Source of the DNA: Sporotomaculum syntrophicum
GTDB lineage: Bacteria > Bacillota > Desulfotomaculia > Desulfotomaculales > Desulfallaceae
Assembly (NCBI RefSeq): GCF_009932395.1
Contig: NZ_LSRS01000001.1
Coordinates: 152,864 to 216,863, forward strand
Direction of reading: 5' to 3'
DNA: 64,000 nt
Shown here: piece by piece, positions 49,962 to 59,393 of the stretch
Position numbering within the stretch: position 1 is the stretch's first letter
Layout: the number at the start of each line of letters is the position of its first letter
The notes under the pieces: generated by a model
What the model saw: only the letters and a program-made list of their open reading frames with translations
The model's database searches: none
What the model was told of the DNA's origin: nothing
Position numbers and translations under genes: made by a program

Positions 49962-51179
49962 TTAGAAAACCTGATCCAGGGCTTTATACATTTGCCGGAA
50001 CACCGAAGCCCGGCTAACCTGGTTTTGAGCCAGCAGTGGTACGCGCTGCACCTCTTTTTCCCCTTCCAATAAGACGAACTCGCCTACCACCTGTCCTTTG
50101 CTTAACGGAGCTTCAATATATTCAGGTAAAAGCGCCCGGCCCCGGTAATTCTGTTTTTGCCCTTTAGGTACCGCCATGGCAATATCAGCTCCAGCTATCA
50201 CGCTTACCTGGTCTATGGTACCCTTGCTTACTTTAACAGTTTTTACCCTTTCTCCCCGCTGAGCAAATTGCACGGCCTCATAGCGGGCAAAACCGTAATT
50301 GAAAATTTTCATGGTCTCCCGAAAATGGCTGCGCGGTTCGGGAGTGCCCAGAACAACTGAAATCAACCGCAACCCGTCCCGTTTAGCCGTAGCTGCCAGG
50401 CAATACTTGGCTTCATTGGTCCACCCCGTTTTGCCTGCATCTACTCCATCGTACCACTTGAGCAGCTTATTGGTATTCCATAAAACAAAGTCACCGCCCC
50501 GGATATCGTACCTGTAAATGGAAGAAACCTTACAAAATTGCTGGTATGCCAATGCCTGGCGTAACATCACCGCCATATCGTAAGCAGAGGTATAATGATT
50601 TTCAGCCGGTAGTCCGGTGGGATTGGCAAACCTGGTATGCCGGCACCCCATCTCCTTAGCCCGGTTATTCATCAATTCCACGAACGCTTCCTCCGAACCG
50701 GCAATGTGTTCTGCCACAGCTACGCTGGCATCGTTAGCTGAACCCACGGCTATGGAAATCAGCATATCTTCCATACTCATTTCCTCGCCGGGCTCCAGGT
50801 AAATTTGCGAACCACCCATACTCCAGGCATTTTCCGAAACCGTAACCCGGTCGTTAAGGCTGATTTTACCCTGGTCCAGGGCTTCACAGGCCAGTAGCAA
50901 CGTCATAATTTTTGTCACACTGGCCATGGGCAGTTCTTTATCCTGCTCCTTGCTCCACAGTATCTTGCCCGTAGCAGCATCCATCAGCACGGCTGATTCA
51001 GCGGTAGTTTCCAATGCCGCAGCCGTCGCCTCCGCAGCAGTTTGCTGCGTCACACCCGGCACCGTACCGGTTGCGCCTGTATCATTTGCTGCCAGCGCTA
51101 AACCGGTTCCGGTGGCGGTAACGACTATAACAAACATTATCCCTAAGATGATCGCACAAACATGTTTGCTGTTCATCAC
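49962..51179 (-). CDS. dacF: D-alanyl-D-alanine carboxypeptidase, DacF type
   Basis: A penicillin-binding carboxypeptidase of 405 residues that trims peptide stems, in Bacillus affecting spore cortex cross-linking. Signal peptide about 1-30; then SxxK motif ASVTKIM, SxN-type motif SANDASVAVAEH and KTG motif GKTGWTNEAK. A C-terminal PBP5-like domain follows (VSKGTIDQVSVIAG). Position before spoIIAA matches B. subtilis dacF. Confidence 0.94.
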   Translation of the reverse strand: MMNSKHVCAIILGIMFVIVVTATGTGLALAANDTGATGTVPGVTQQTAAEATAAALETTAESAVLMDAATGKILWSKEQDKELPMASVTKIMTLLLACEALDQGKISLNDRVTVSENAWSMGGSQIYLEPGEEMSMEDMLISIAVGSANDASVAVAEHIAGSEEAFVELMNNRAKEMGCRHTRFANPTGLPAENHYTSAYDMAVMLRQALAYQQFCKVSSIYRYDIRGGDFVLWNTNKLLKWYDGVDAGKTGWTNEAKYCLAATAKRDGLRLISVVLGTPEPRSHFRETMKIFNYGFARYEAVQFAQRGERVKTVKVSKGTIDQVSVIAGADIAMAVPKGQKQNYRGRALLPEYIEAPLSKGQVVGEFVLLEGEKEVQRVPLLAQNQVSRASVFRQMYKALDQVF

Positions 51180-51289
51180 GCTTCCCCCCTGTTTTTATCA
51201 GCTTAAAATATTATGTCGAGCTGAGTGAAAGTTATGCGGGTGAAAGTGTGTCATCATATCAATATAAAACATGCTTTTCAAATAAAGCT

Positions 51290-52591
51290 TTACTCAATTA
51301 CATCGTAAATAACCGGCAATATCTCAGGCTTGTCCGGTCCGATGACCAATGCATTGCGTAAAATTTGGCAGATCTCCAAGTTGATGTCCCGGTTACTATG
51401 CAAAACAGCCAGCACATCTCCTTTTTGCACCTCATCACCAACTTTCTTCTTTAAGGTTATCCCTGCAGCATAATCAATCGGCTCATCTTTCGTTTGTCTT
51501 CCGGCACCAAGCAGCATCGCCGCAGTTCCCACTGACTCGGCAGCCATACTTTGCAGGTAACCGGCTAGCTCAGCTTTTAATTCTACATGATTTTTGGCCT
51601 GGGGCAACAGGTCCGGGTGCTCGACCACTACCACCCGGCCGCCCTGCGTTTTAATAAATTCTTTAAATTTTCCCAGGGCTTCACCATTTTGCAGTATCCC
51701 CGACATGGCTAAATAGGCCTGGTTAAAATCTGCATAAATACCACCTGCTATCGTCATATAGGCAGCTATGGTTAAGCATACTTGAACAAGGCCTGCTTCC
51801 CCCTTACCGCTGAGCACTTCGATGGCTTCTTTTACTTCATTGGCGTTGCCTACTTCATAGCCCAGCGGTTGGTTCATGTCCGTGATAATTGCAACTGTTT
51901 TTTTATTTAAACCTTTACCTATCTGCACCATTATTTTGGCCAATTCTCGAGCCTCGGCGTGAGTCTTCATAAATGCTCCGGACCCCACCTTGACGTCCAA
52001 CACAATAGCATCGGCCCCGGAGGCTATTTTTTTACTCATCACGGAACTGGCAATTAAAGGGATAGAGTTAACCGTGGCAGTTACATCCCGCAGCGCATAA
52101 AGCTTTTTGTCGGCTGGAGTTAAATTACCGGTTTGGCTGACAATGGCTATTTTATGTTTATTTACCTGCTCAACAAACTGCGGCTGGGAAAGCTCCACAT
52201 GAAAGCCTGCAATTGCTTCCAGCTTGTCTATAGTACCACCAGTATGCCCCAGCCCCCGGCCGGACATTTTAGCTACCGGAACACCCGACGCAGCCACCAG
52301 CGGACCTACGATTAAACTAGTTTTATCGCCTACTCCGCCGGTAGAATGCTTATCCACCTTGATACCGTTAATGCCGGACAAATCCATAACTTCACCCGAA
52401 TTAACCATAGCCATGGTTAATTCAGTGGTTTCTTGGATATCCATACCCTTAAAATATACCGCCATTAAAAAGGCCGACATTTGATAATCAGGAATTGCAT
52501 CGCTGGTAAAACCGCTGATCATATAATTTATTTCTTCAGTGGTCAGAGAGTATCCATCACGTTTTTTTTGGATAATATCCACCATTCTCAT
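51290..52591 (-). CDS. pdp: Pyrimidine-nucleoside phosphorylase
   Basis: Splits thymidine, uridine or deoxyuridine with phosphate. The 433-residue protein has KHSTGGVGDKTSLIVGPLVAA in the phosphate site, MSGRGLGHTGGTIDKLE and the C-terminal barrel-sandwich domain (LKKKVGDEVQKGDVLA). The ATG at 52591 follows AAAGGAGA by 8 bases, so the extended frame is not used. Downstream of deoB, it forms a nucleoside-salvage pair. Confidence 0.95.
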   Translation of the reverse strand: MRMVDIIQKKRDGYSLTTEEINYMISGFTSDAIPDYQMSAFLMAVYFKGMDIQETTELTMAMVNSGEVMDLSGINGIKVDKHSTGGVGDKTSLIVGPLVAASGVPVAKMSGRGLGHTGGTIDKLEAIAGFHVELSQPQFVEQVNKHKIAIVSQTGNLTPADKKLYALRDVTATVNSIPLIASSVMSKKIASGADAIVLDVKVGSGAFMKTHAEARELAKIMVQIGKGLNKKTVAIITDMNQPLGYEVGNANEVKEAIEVLSGKGEAGLVQVCLTIAAYMTIAGGIYADFNQAYLAMSGILQNGEALGKFKEFIKTQGGRVVVVEHPDLLPQAKNHVELKAELAGYLQSMAAESVGTAAMLLGAGRQTKDEPIDYAAGITLKKKVGDEVQKGDVLAVLHSNRDINLEICQILRNALVIGPDKPEILPVIYDVIE

Positions 52592-52620
52592 ACGAGTATC
52601 TCCTTTAAGCATGTTCTTAT

Positions 52621-52650
52621 TTCACAGGGGAGACTCAACTCCCCTGTGAA
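52621..52650. other. Perfect 12 bp hairpin in the pdp leader
   Basis: TTCACAGGGGAG (52621-52632) and CTCCCCTGTGAA (52639-52650) are fully complementary around ACTCAA. It lies 29 bp before the pdp start and about 130 bp after deoB. There is no T-run on the minus strand, so it looks more like an operator or an mRNA-processing/stability element than a terminator. Confidence 0.65.
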
Positions 52651-52782
52651 TTTCAAAACTACAAAATGCATGATATAATTGGCGTAAGTTAGTAGGTTAA
52701 ATAGGTCAATAAGCCCGCCTGCGGCTCAATGTCCCGGCGGACGGACAAACATTTATGGTCCAACTCATACGTCAATGTCTGT

Positions 52783-53958
52783 TTATTGAGTAATTAAACC
52801 TGCAAACTCCTCACCAACAGTAAAATCCAACTCAAAAAACCGGGCTAATGTGGCCGCTATATCGCTAAAACTGGCACGTGTCCCCAGGTCCACCCCGCTT
52901 CTTATAGCCTGACCGGTTACCAGAAGCGGCACGTATTCCCTGGAGTGGTCGGTACTGGCGGTGGTGGGATCACACCCGTGATCAGCCGTTAGGATCAATA
53001 CATCCTCCGGACGCAGCGCATTGATTATTTCCGGCACCCGGCAGTCAAATTCCTCCAGCGCACTGGCATAACCGGCGGGATCGTTGCGGTGCCCGTATTG
53101 CTGGTCAAAATCCACCAAGTTGGCAAATATTAGTCCGTTAAAGTCTTCTCGTATTAAAGAAAGAGTTTTGTCTACACCATCCATGTTATCGTTAATATGT
53201 ACCGAACTGGAGATACCTTGGCCTGCAAAAATATCATTAATCTTACCCACCGCGGCTACCGTCAAACCATGGTCATGGAGTAAATCCAATACTGTAGGCC
53301 GGGGAGGCAGGACAGAATAGTCATGGCGGTTAGCAGTGCGCTTAAAAGAACCCGGCGAACCAACAAACGGACGGGCAATTACCCGTCCTACCGCATAGTC
53401 GCCGATAAGCATTTCCCGGGCTATCCGGCACATTCGGTACAGCTCATCCAGAGGCACCACCTCTTCATGGGCGGCAATTTGAAATACACTGTCTGCTGAA
53501 GTGTATACAATGGGGCGGCCGGTTCGCATATGCTCCACACCCAGCTCTTCAATAATTGCCGTTCCTGAGGCCACCTTATTGCCCAGTATATCCCTGCCAA
53601 TACTTTGTTTGAAAGGTTCAATGATTTCAGTCGGAAAACCGGCGGGGAATACCGGAAAAGGCTTGTCCAACACCAAGCCGGCAATTTCCCAATGGCCGGT
53701 AGTGGTATCCTTACCCGCAGAAAGCTCGGCCATTTTACCAAAACAGGCGTTAGGGGTGTCTACGGGGGGTACGCCCACTATTTCAGTCAAATTACCCAGT
53801 CCCATCTTTTCCAAATGAGGCAAATTCAGACCACCTACAACCCGGGAACAATTGCCCAGTGTATTACTGCCGCAGTCACCGTAAAGGTGGGCATCCGGCA
53901 ACTCACCAATTCCGGCACTGTCCAGCACAATAATGACTACTTTTCTATTCAAAGGCAT
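52783..53958 (-). CDS. deoB: Phosphopentomutase
   Basis: Interconverts (deoxy)ribose-1- and 5-phosphate, linking nucleoside phosphorolysis to central metabolism. The 391-residue alkaline-phosphatase-superfamily enzyme has [13 protein letters not shown] at the N-terminus, [12 protein letters not shown] (catalytic threonine region), and [22 protein letters not shown] at the C-terminus split by family metal ligands. The ATG at 53958 is chosen since GGGGGA lies 9-10 bases upstream. It precedes pdp. Confidence 0.96.
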   Translation of the reverse strand: MPLNRKVVIIVLDSAGIGELPDAHLYGDCGSNTLGNCSRVVGGLNLPHLEKMGLGNLTEIVGVPPVDTPNACFGKMAELSAGKDTTTGHWEIAGLVLDKPFPVFPAGFPTEIIEPFKQSIGRDILGNKVASGTAIIEELGVEHMRTGRPIVYTSADSVFQIAAHEEVVPLDELYRMCRIAREMLIGDYAVGRVIARPFVGSPGSFKRTANRHDYSVLPPRPTVLDLLHDHGLTVAAVGKINDIFAGQGISSSVHINDNMDGVDKTLSLIREDFNGLIFANLVDFDQQYGHRNDPAGYASALEEFDCRVPEIINALRPEDVLILTADHGCDPTTASTDHSREYVPLLVTGQAIRSGVDLGTRASFSDIAATLARFFELDFTVGEEFAGLITQ

Positions 53959-54111
53959 TAATCTCATTCCCCCTTATAACAATGCTAAATAACAGGTGTT
54001 GGTGTATTGTTCATATTTACAAACATGTATTTTAGCTTTTTTCAATAGGGCTTAAAACAGCGCAATACAACTTAACATAGGTTAACCCGATATTCGTGTT
54101 ACAACCCTGAA

Positions 54112-54999
54112 TTAAGCCCGGGGATGGTGTTTATTATAAACCTCTCGTAATTTAGATTGGGTTAAATGGGTGTATATCTGAGTTGTAGTGATATCAGCAT
54201 GACCCAGCATTTCCTGTAGAGCTCGCAGGTCAGCACCGTTTTCCAGCAAGTGGGTAGCAAAAGAGTGGCGTAAGGTATGCGGCGTAATAATTTTTGTTAT
54301 ACCTGCCTCTAAGGCATATTTTTTAATAATTTTCCAGAACCCCTGCCTGGTGAGTCGCTGACCCCGCATATTTAAGAAAAGAGCATTTTCCACTTTGCCG
54401 CCCAATATTTTAGGTCTTCCCCGACCCAGGTATTCCAATAAAAAGTTCCTAGCTATCGTACCCACCGGAATTATACGTTCCTTAGATCCTTTGCCTGTGC
54501 AACGGACATAGCCATGCTCGCAATCCACATGGTGCAAATCCAGCGTCAGCAACTCAGAAACCCTCATCCCCGTAGCATACATCAACTCCAGCATAGCTTT
54601 ATCTCTGAGGCCGCCCGTGTTGCCAATCCGAGGTTGGTCCAACAATTTCTCTACTTCATCCTGAGCCAGCACGCCGGGCAATTTTTTTTGCAGGCCAGGT
54701 GATTCCAAGTTGGCCATTGGGTCGCTGTCCAGCACCTGCTCGTCCACCAGGAAACGGCAATAAGCCTTCAATGCAGCCATATGCCTGGATATGGTAGCTG
54801 AAGACCGACCAGTTTTTTTCAACTCCAAGAGGTAGTTTAGCACTAAATTGCGCTCAACTCGGTTAACCTGCACCACCTGTCTCCGGCAACAAAAGGCTTT
54901 AAACTGCTTTAAATCCAGGGCATAGGAAATAATAGTGTTTTGTGCTAAGCCTCTTTCTACCGTCAGGTAAGTCAAAAACTGTTGTATCTTATCCTCCAT
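54112..54999 (-). CDS. xerD: Tyrosine recombinase XerD
   Basis: Site-specific recombinase for chromosome dimer resolution at dif. The 295-residue protein has an N-terminal SAM-like core-binding domain (about 1-85) and a catalytic domain with TGMRVSELLTLD (Arg), GKGSKERIIP (Lys), HTLRHSFATHLL (HxxR), LGHADITTTQIYTHL (His and Tyr nucleophile). Its place before deoB, as in B. subtilis, favours XerD over XerC or an integron-type enzyme. Confidence 0.94.
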   Translation of the reverse strand: MEDKIQQFLTYLTVERGLAQNTIISYALDLKQFKAFCCRRQVVQVNRVERNLVLNYLLELKKTGRSSATISRHMAALKAYCRFLVDEQVLDSDPMANLESPGLQKKLPGVLAQDEVEKLLDQPRIGNTGGLRDKAMLELMYATGMRVSELLTLDLHHVDCEHGYVRCTGKGSKERIIPVGTIARNFLLEYLGRGRPKILGGKVENALFLNMRGQRLTRQGFWKIIKKYALEAGITKIITPHTLRHSFATHLLENGADLRALQEMLGHADITTTQIYTHLTQSKLREVYNKHHPRA

Positions 55000-55098
55000 T
55001 TTTTAACACCACCATCACTTTTGAGCTATTCCACATTCCGTCCACTTATTCCTGTTGCAGCAAATAAAAACACAGGTTGGACACAATTTAATGATTAA

Positions 55099-55293
55099 TT
55101 ATGGCCGGTGACTCTCATTGCCTGGTTGTTCGACCCTCAGTGGCTCGTTGGTCGTTTTATTGTGTTCAAACAAGTTAATCTTTACTATCCCGTACAACTG
55201 CGCCACCAGCAGACACAATATGCACATCACCAGCACCAGGCGGGCAAATAATAAAAACTTGTCTTTAATCCGGGAAATGACCACAATAAACAT
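55099..55293 (-). CDS. Small single-pass membrane protein, YqzK-like position
   Basis: A 64-residue protein with one membrane helix (about residues 15-35, LFARLVLVMCILCLLVAQLYG) preceded by a basic N-terminus and followed by a hydrophilic tail. It occupies the slot between spoIIM and xerD that DUF4227/YqzK holds in Bacillus; sequence similarity is only in the general layout. RBS AAGGGGGCA before the ATG. Confidence 0.6.
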   Translation of the reverse strand: MFIVVISRIKDKFLLFARLVLVMCILCLLVAQLYGIVKINLFEHNKTTNEPLRVEQPGNESHRP

Positions 55294-55425
55294 AATATTG
55301 TGCCCCCTTTGTTCTTGCTGATAACCAATCTTACTGATTTTTGCTGTTACTTGCAGTGCTAAACATATACCATATCATGTATATTAATGCATTAAAAGGT
55401 ATGTTACAAAATCAGACACCGGTGT

Positions 55426-56058
55426 TTACCCATTCGCTAACAATGAAGCCAATAACCTGGTCAATTCCGGTGTAATATAACCCTCCGCTAAAGCGGCCAA
55501 AGCAAATGCAAGCACGCAGCCGGACATGATTAATGTATAACCGGCAAACTGGGGCGCAATTTGAGTTTGCGAATTAAAGAGTCTTCTAACTAATCGCATA
55601 GAAAAAGAAAGTGCGGCTGCTCCACCGATAATTAACGCTGGAATAAAAAGCAGGTTTTGCGGTAGCATGGAGATGAAAACAATCATAAACTCCCGCCAAT
55701 CAGAATTAGCCGTCAAAAAGCCGATGGTGAACCCCAGCACAAACCCACGAAAAAAAATCAGTGCCAGCACCAGGGGCAGGCAGATAATTGTTAAACCCAG
55801 TATATAGATAACCAGACCTATCAGCAGGTTGTCAGATAATATACCCTTAAACATTTTTGATCGGTCCACTTCTATTTCCGCCGCCTGAGCAAAAAAAGAT
55901 TGCAGATAACTCTGTAAATCTTTGATTTGCTCTGGTGGCAATGTATTAGCCCCTAGCGAACCCATTAATATACCTGTACCAAAAAAAACTATTACAATAA
56001 GATAAAGCGGCCAGCTTTGCTGGAAATAAGCAGTCATAAAACCGCGCATGTAACCCAT
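55426..56058 (-). CDS. spoIIM: Stage II sporulation protein M
   Basis: Polytopic membrane protein that recruits SpoIID and SpoIIP to the engulfment septum. About 210 residues with five membrane segments; FFGTGILMGSLGANTLP, IYILGLTIICLPLVLAL and FFRGFVLGFTIGFL are typical of the SpoIIM/DUF95 family. ATG at 56058 follows AAAGGGAG by 7-8 bases and gives family length; the longer frame overlaps the upstream gene and is discounted. spoIIP, its partner, is at 19709. Confidence 0.92.
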   Translation of the reverse strand: MGYMRGFMTAYFQQSWPLYLIVIVFFGTGILMGSLGANTLPPEQIKDLQSYLQSFFAQAAEIEVDRSKMFKGILSDNLLIGLVIYILGLTIICLPLVLALIFFRGFVLGFTIGFLTANSDWREFMIVFISMLPQNLLFIPALIIGGAAALSFSMRLVRRLFNSQTQIAPQFAGYTLIMSGCVLAFALAALAEGYITPELTRLLASLLANG

Positions 56059-56125
56059 AAAACCGCTCCCTTTATATAACCTGTCCATTGCTATATATAT
56101 GAGCGGCCGAACGCTAATTATGACC

Positions 56126-56794
56126 TCAACGTAAATATTCTTCGATGATTGTTCGGGTAATATATTCTGCCGCCAGCACATCCTCCAGTGAATTGCCGCT
56201 GGCGGCCACTACAGTGATGCCGGTGCCCAATGCCTGAGCCTTGTTTATAGCCCTGGTTGCTGCGGTACGAGCAGGGGCCGCTCCCTTTTGCACCATGGTT
56301 CTGGCTATTGTGCCGGTGAGTACCGCCGGCGCCCCGGCCTGAACCGCGGCATCATAAGCCACCCCTCCGGTGGCTGTAGCAGCTATCACTACTAGATTTT
56401 GCATATCAAACAACTTAGGTGTTTCAGCACCAATATTGGGTATTACAGCTGCTATTTCCGCACCGGCCCTGGTCAAACCACCGGCCACTTTGCTAACCTG
56501 GCTGAGCCGTTCGGCATCAGTGCCTACCCGTGGCTCAGTCACTAAAACAACTCCGACGCCATGCTCCCGTGCTGCGTGCCCGGCTAAAAAGCCAACGGCG
56601 CCCGGATCTACAGTTACAGGAGGCGCAGCTCCATCAGGCGCCGCCCCGAATACAGCGCAAGCACCGGCATCAAGGGCAGCTTCCAGTGTCGTGGACATAT
56701 CAATAACATCCACAATCACCACCACATCTCCCTGGCGGGCAGCTTCAGCTGCCCCACTGGCATTAACGGTCATTTTAACAACAGGAATTTTCAA
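56126..56794 (-). CDS. ComB-like protein with altered active-site signature
   Basis: About 222 residues, starting at TTG (GGAGGAAACACC just upstream). The protein matches the 2-phosphosulfolactate phosphatase fold: VIVDVIDMSTTLEAALDAGA aligns with ComB's DVLRATST-IVTALASG, and VVAASGNSLEDVLAAEYI aligns with LVCAGTGG-FSLEDTLGAG of the ComB at the left edge. The LRA of the first motif is replaced by IDM, so the catalytic site is probably changed. No sulfolactate genes adjoin; it is next to spoIIM and the small plus-strand gene. Assignment as a ComB paralogue is my own alignment by eye; function unknown. Confidence 0.7.
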   Translation of the reverse strand: MKIPVVKMTVNASGAAEAARQGDVVVIVDVIDMSTTLEAALDAGACAVFGAAPDGAAPPVTVDPGAVGFLAGHAAREHGVGVVLVTEPRVGTDAERLSQVSKVAGGLTRAGAEIAAVIPNIGAETPKLFDMQNLVVIAATATGGVAYDAAVQAGAPAVLTGTIARTMVQKGAAPARTAATRAINKAQALGTGITVVAASGNSLEDVLAAEYITRTIIEEYLR

Positions 56795-56867
56795 GGTGTT
56801 TCCTCCGGCATATATAAATTTTAACCGCATAAAATAGTGGTATATTTTGGTTATAGGAGGATTTATC

Positions 56868-56996
56868 ATGCGTTTATTAGTAACCAAAGGTGGATTTTGC
56901 TTTAGCGGCAAGATTAGCGAATTCAGGCAGGTAATCCGCCCCTGGTCTCAATCAAACGTTACACTGCAGGAATATATTAATCAGGCTCTGCACTAA
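56868..56996 (+). CDS. 42-residue MciZ-like small protein
   Basis: ATG with AGGAGG seven bases upstream, 42 codons, TAA at 56994. The product begins MRLLVTKGGFCFSGKISEFR and ends LQEYINQALH. The pattern (short strand, GK-x-x-E-I/F-R, helix, then a final tyrosine/isoleucine-rich helix) resembles MciZ, the mother-cell inhibitor of FtsZ, which is 40 residues in B. subtilis and lies near spoIIM there too. It is divergent from the ComB-like gene, 73 bp apart, and convergent with DUF3866. Coding is well supported by the ribosome site; the MciZ assignment is tentative. Confidence 0.6.
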   Translation: MRLLVTKGGFCFSGKISEFRQVIRPWSQSNVTLQEYINQALH

Positions 56997-57022
56997 CAAC
57001 CACCATATACGTGCATACCTGA

Positions 57023-58126
57023 TTAGCTCTGTGCTTCGTTTAGATTTGCAGTTAACCTGGCGGCATAGCTGCCCGCAGCACCAGCAGCCAGGAAAAAGAC
57101 CGGGTCATCTGCCGGTGAGCGCCCCATGGAGGTAACCTCTATACCCCGACCTGCCAGTTCAGCCAGCGCCGGCCGGCCATCTTCCCAGACCAAGCTGTGC
57201 TTACCTTCCGGCCAGGCTTGGCTGAGCTGGTCCCGTACTAAGGCGTATTGCCTGTAATCAGCCAGTTCAGGCAGCACTACAACGCAGGAAGTTAAGGCAA
57301 TTTTCCCCAATGCAGTCACCGTATGATGGCTGATACCGTAGTGTCTTTCCCGGAGATCAGCAAAGCTTATGCGGGGAATGGCCACTGGCCGGCCGCCCAG
57401 TATATTCACGGCGTTTATTATTTCACCCTGCTCGACACCGGTAAAACCCAACGGGGAAGCAGTGCCTACAATACCCGGACCCATAGCCACAATAACTACA
57501 TCCGCCCTGGCTATTGTTTTTGCCGTAAGCAGCGCAGTATATATATTGACACACTCCCAATCACCACCAAAGGCGTGGCCGCAGGTAATAGTGGCATCCA
57601 CCAGACCTGTGGCTTTCAGATCACGCACCAGGTTGCTCATAGGCAACGGCAAGGCAGCACCATCCGTCATCACATACACCACCCTAACCCGGTCTCCCGC
57701 AGTCGCCTTGATTCCTGCCGCAGCAGGTGCCAGCATACTGTGCAGCGTACCCACTACCACCGGCAGGCCGTCCAGTGAAGTAGTATTTTTTATTGCTTCC
57801 GCGTAAGGACTGTCCGGTTCTTCCGCTGCAAGGACTTTGACCTGACAGGGGCTGTAGCGCAGTTTCATTATGTGCCCGGCCTGGCCGGCATTATGCTCTG
57901 TCCTTGATACATTAGCCATCACGAAATGAGCTCCCCCAGTGCCTAATTTTCTAGCCACTGCGGTGGTATTAAGCACCACTGTATCTCCGGTATCCACCGG
58001 CCCGGTAAGTAAATCGTAGTTATAGGCTTTTTGTTCAGGCTCCCCGGGTATTTGCACAATAATTTCCGTAAAGTTCGGTCGCCGGGCTTTAACTGACAGC
58101 ACCCGGCCCTGCCGTATTCGGATCAA
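57023..58126 (-). CDS. DUF3866 family protein
   Basis: A 367-residue cytoplasmic protein of unknown function, typical family length. The N-terminal 90 residues are beta-rich (GRVLSVKARRPNFTEIIVQI); the rest is an alpha/beta domain with TCGHAFGGDWECVNIYTALL, IVAMGPGIVGTASPLGFTG and HYGISHHTVTALGK. TTG start; its first base overlaps the TGA stop of the M20 peptidase gene (GGGAAGGGAGC upstream), so they are coupled. Confidence 0.85.
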   Translation of the reverse strand: MIRIRQGRVLSVKARRPNFTEIIVQIPGEPEQKAYNYDLLTGPVDTGDTVVLNTTAVARKLGTGGAHFVMANVSRTEHNAGQAGHIMKLRYSPCQVKVLAAEEPDSPYAEAIKNTTSLDGLPVVVGTLHSMLAPAAAGIKATAGDRVRVVYVMTDGAALPLPMSNLVRDLKATGLVDATITCGHAFGGDWECVNIYTALLTAKTIARADVVIVAMGPGIVGTASPLGFTGVEQGEIINAVNILGGRPVAIPRISFADLRERHYGISHHTVTALGKIALTSCVVVLPELADYRQYALVRDQLSQAWPEGKHSLVWEDGRPALAELAGRGIEVTSMGRSPADDPVFFLAAGAAGSYAARLTANLNEAQS

Positions 58127-59271
58127 AATGAACTTGCTCCCTTCCCGGTCCCCCAGCCGGCTGCAGTGTTAATTATGGCCAACACATAAGAAGCATCCAG
58201 CACCAGGTCACTGACTGTGATAAACTCATCGGTAGTATGCACCTTTTGCATGGCAATACCCAGGTTTACCGCCGATATACCGTGTTGGTTAAATATGTGT
58301 GTATCGCTTCCACCGCCCGTGCTCATGACAACCGGTTGTAAACCCAAATCCAACGCCGCCTTTTGCGCCAGTTGCACTACCGGAGCATCTGCGGGCACGT
58401 TCATGGTAGGATACATGGTTTCTACTCTTACCTGAACCTGCGCGCCACCCTCCCGGGCAGCTTTTTCCAGGGCCTCACAAATTTTCCGAGTCTGCTCAAT
58501 TCGTTTTTGTTCCTGCAAGCTTCTAGTCTCACCCTTGATCATTACTTTATCCGGTACAATATTGATGGCCACCCCACCGGATATAATCCCAATATTAGCA
58601 GTGGTTTCGTGGTCAATTCGGCCAAGCTGCATACCGGCAATAGCCCTGGAAGCCACCTGTACGGCATTAACCCCGTCTTCTGGGTTAATCCCGGCATGAG
58701 CTGCTACACCCAGCATTTCAGCGTATATCTCATCCTGGGATGGTCCCTGGTTAATGATAGAGCCTGCAGGGCCGTTGCTGTCCAGTACGTACCCCATCCT
58801 GGCCGTGAGGCGAGAAAAATCCAAATACTTAACCCCTAATAACCCCATTTCTTCACAAATAGTAAAAACCAGCTCCAAATCACCGTGGGGCAGTTTTTGT
58901 TCCCGCACCACCCGCACTGCCTCCAAGATGGCCGCAATACCGGCTTTATCGTCGGCACCCAGCACGGTGGTCCCATCTGAGCGAATTATGCCATTTTCTT
59001 CCACAGGATTTATGCTGCGCCCCGGGGATACAGTATCCATATGGGCTGAAAACATAATTGCAGCCGCAACATCCTCACTTCCGGGCAAACGGGCAATTAA
59101 ATTTCCTGTGTTTGAGCCGGTTTTAGAGCCGGCATCATCTACATAAACGATAAATCCAAGCTGCTGCAGTTTATCCCTAAGCAGATCGGACATAGGCGCC
59201 TCTCGCCTGCTTTCGCTGTCCACCCGCACCAATTCCATAAACTCAGTGACCAACCGTTCCCTGTTAATCAA
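58123..59271 (-). CDS. M20 family metallopeptidase, PepT-like
   Basis: A zinc amino-peptidase/tripeptidase of about 382 residues. SAHMDTVSPG (zinc histidine and catalytic Asp), GADDKAGIAAILE (bridging Asp), FTICEEMGLLG (catalytic Glu) and the C-terminal HTTDEFITVSDL (zinc His) are complete. A lid/dimerisation domain lies about 180-290. TTG at 59271 has AAAGGTGGGG 5 bases upstream; the in-frame extension to 59355 encodes a hydrophobic stretch but has no ribosome site, so I do not include it. Confidence 0.9.
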   Translation of the reverse strand: MINRERLVTEFMELVRVDSESRREAPMSDLLRDKLQQLGFIVYVDDAGSKTGSNTGNLIARLPGSEDVAAAIMFSAHMDTVSPGRSINPVEENGIIRSDGTTVLGADDKAGIAAILEAVRVVREQKLPHGDLELVFTICEEMGLLGVKYLDFSRLTARMGYVLDSNGPAGSIINQGPSQDEIYAEMLGVAAHAGINPEDGVNAVQVASRAIAGMQLGRIDHETTANIGIISGGVAINIVPDKVMIKGETRSLQEQKRIEQTRKICEALEKAAREGGAQVQVRVETMYPTMNVPADAPVVQLAQKAALDLGLQPVVMSTGGGSDTHIFNQHGISAVNLGIAMQKVHTTDEFITVSDLVLDASYVLAIINTAAGWGTGKGASSF

Positions 59272-59393
59272 TCGAACCCCACCTTTGTAAACTAATGTTA
59301 CTAATATAATAACCGCCAAAAGCCCGGCTGTAAAATAACGAGTTTCTGGCGGCAAAATAATAGGGTTATATATTTATTTATTACAACTGAGCT

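Noticed and set aside
54112-54999. Tyrosine recombinase as a sign of a mobile element.
   Set aside because: Its position between the spoIIM region and deoB and its full XerD motifs mark it as the housekeeping dif recombinase.
56806-56840. Sigma-E-like promoter (GCATATA and CATAAAAT) before the 42-codon gene.
   Set aside because: The spacer is about 11 nt, shorter than the 13-15 nt usual for sigma-E, and the area is A/T-rich.
59272-59355. N-terminal hydrophobic extension of the M20 peptidase as a membrane anchor.
   Set aside because: The upstream TTG lacks a ribosome site, whereas an internal TTG has AAAGGTGGGG at proper distance and fits family length.
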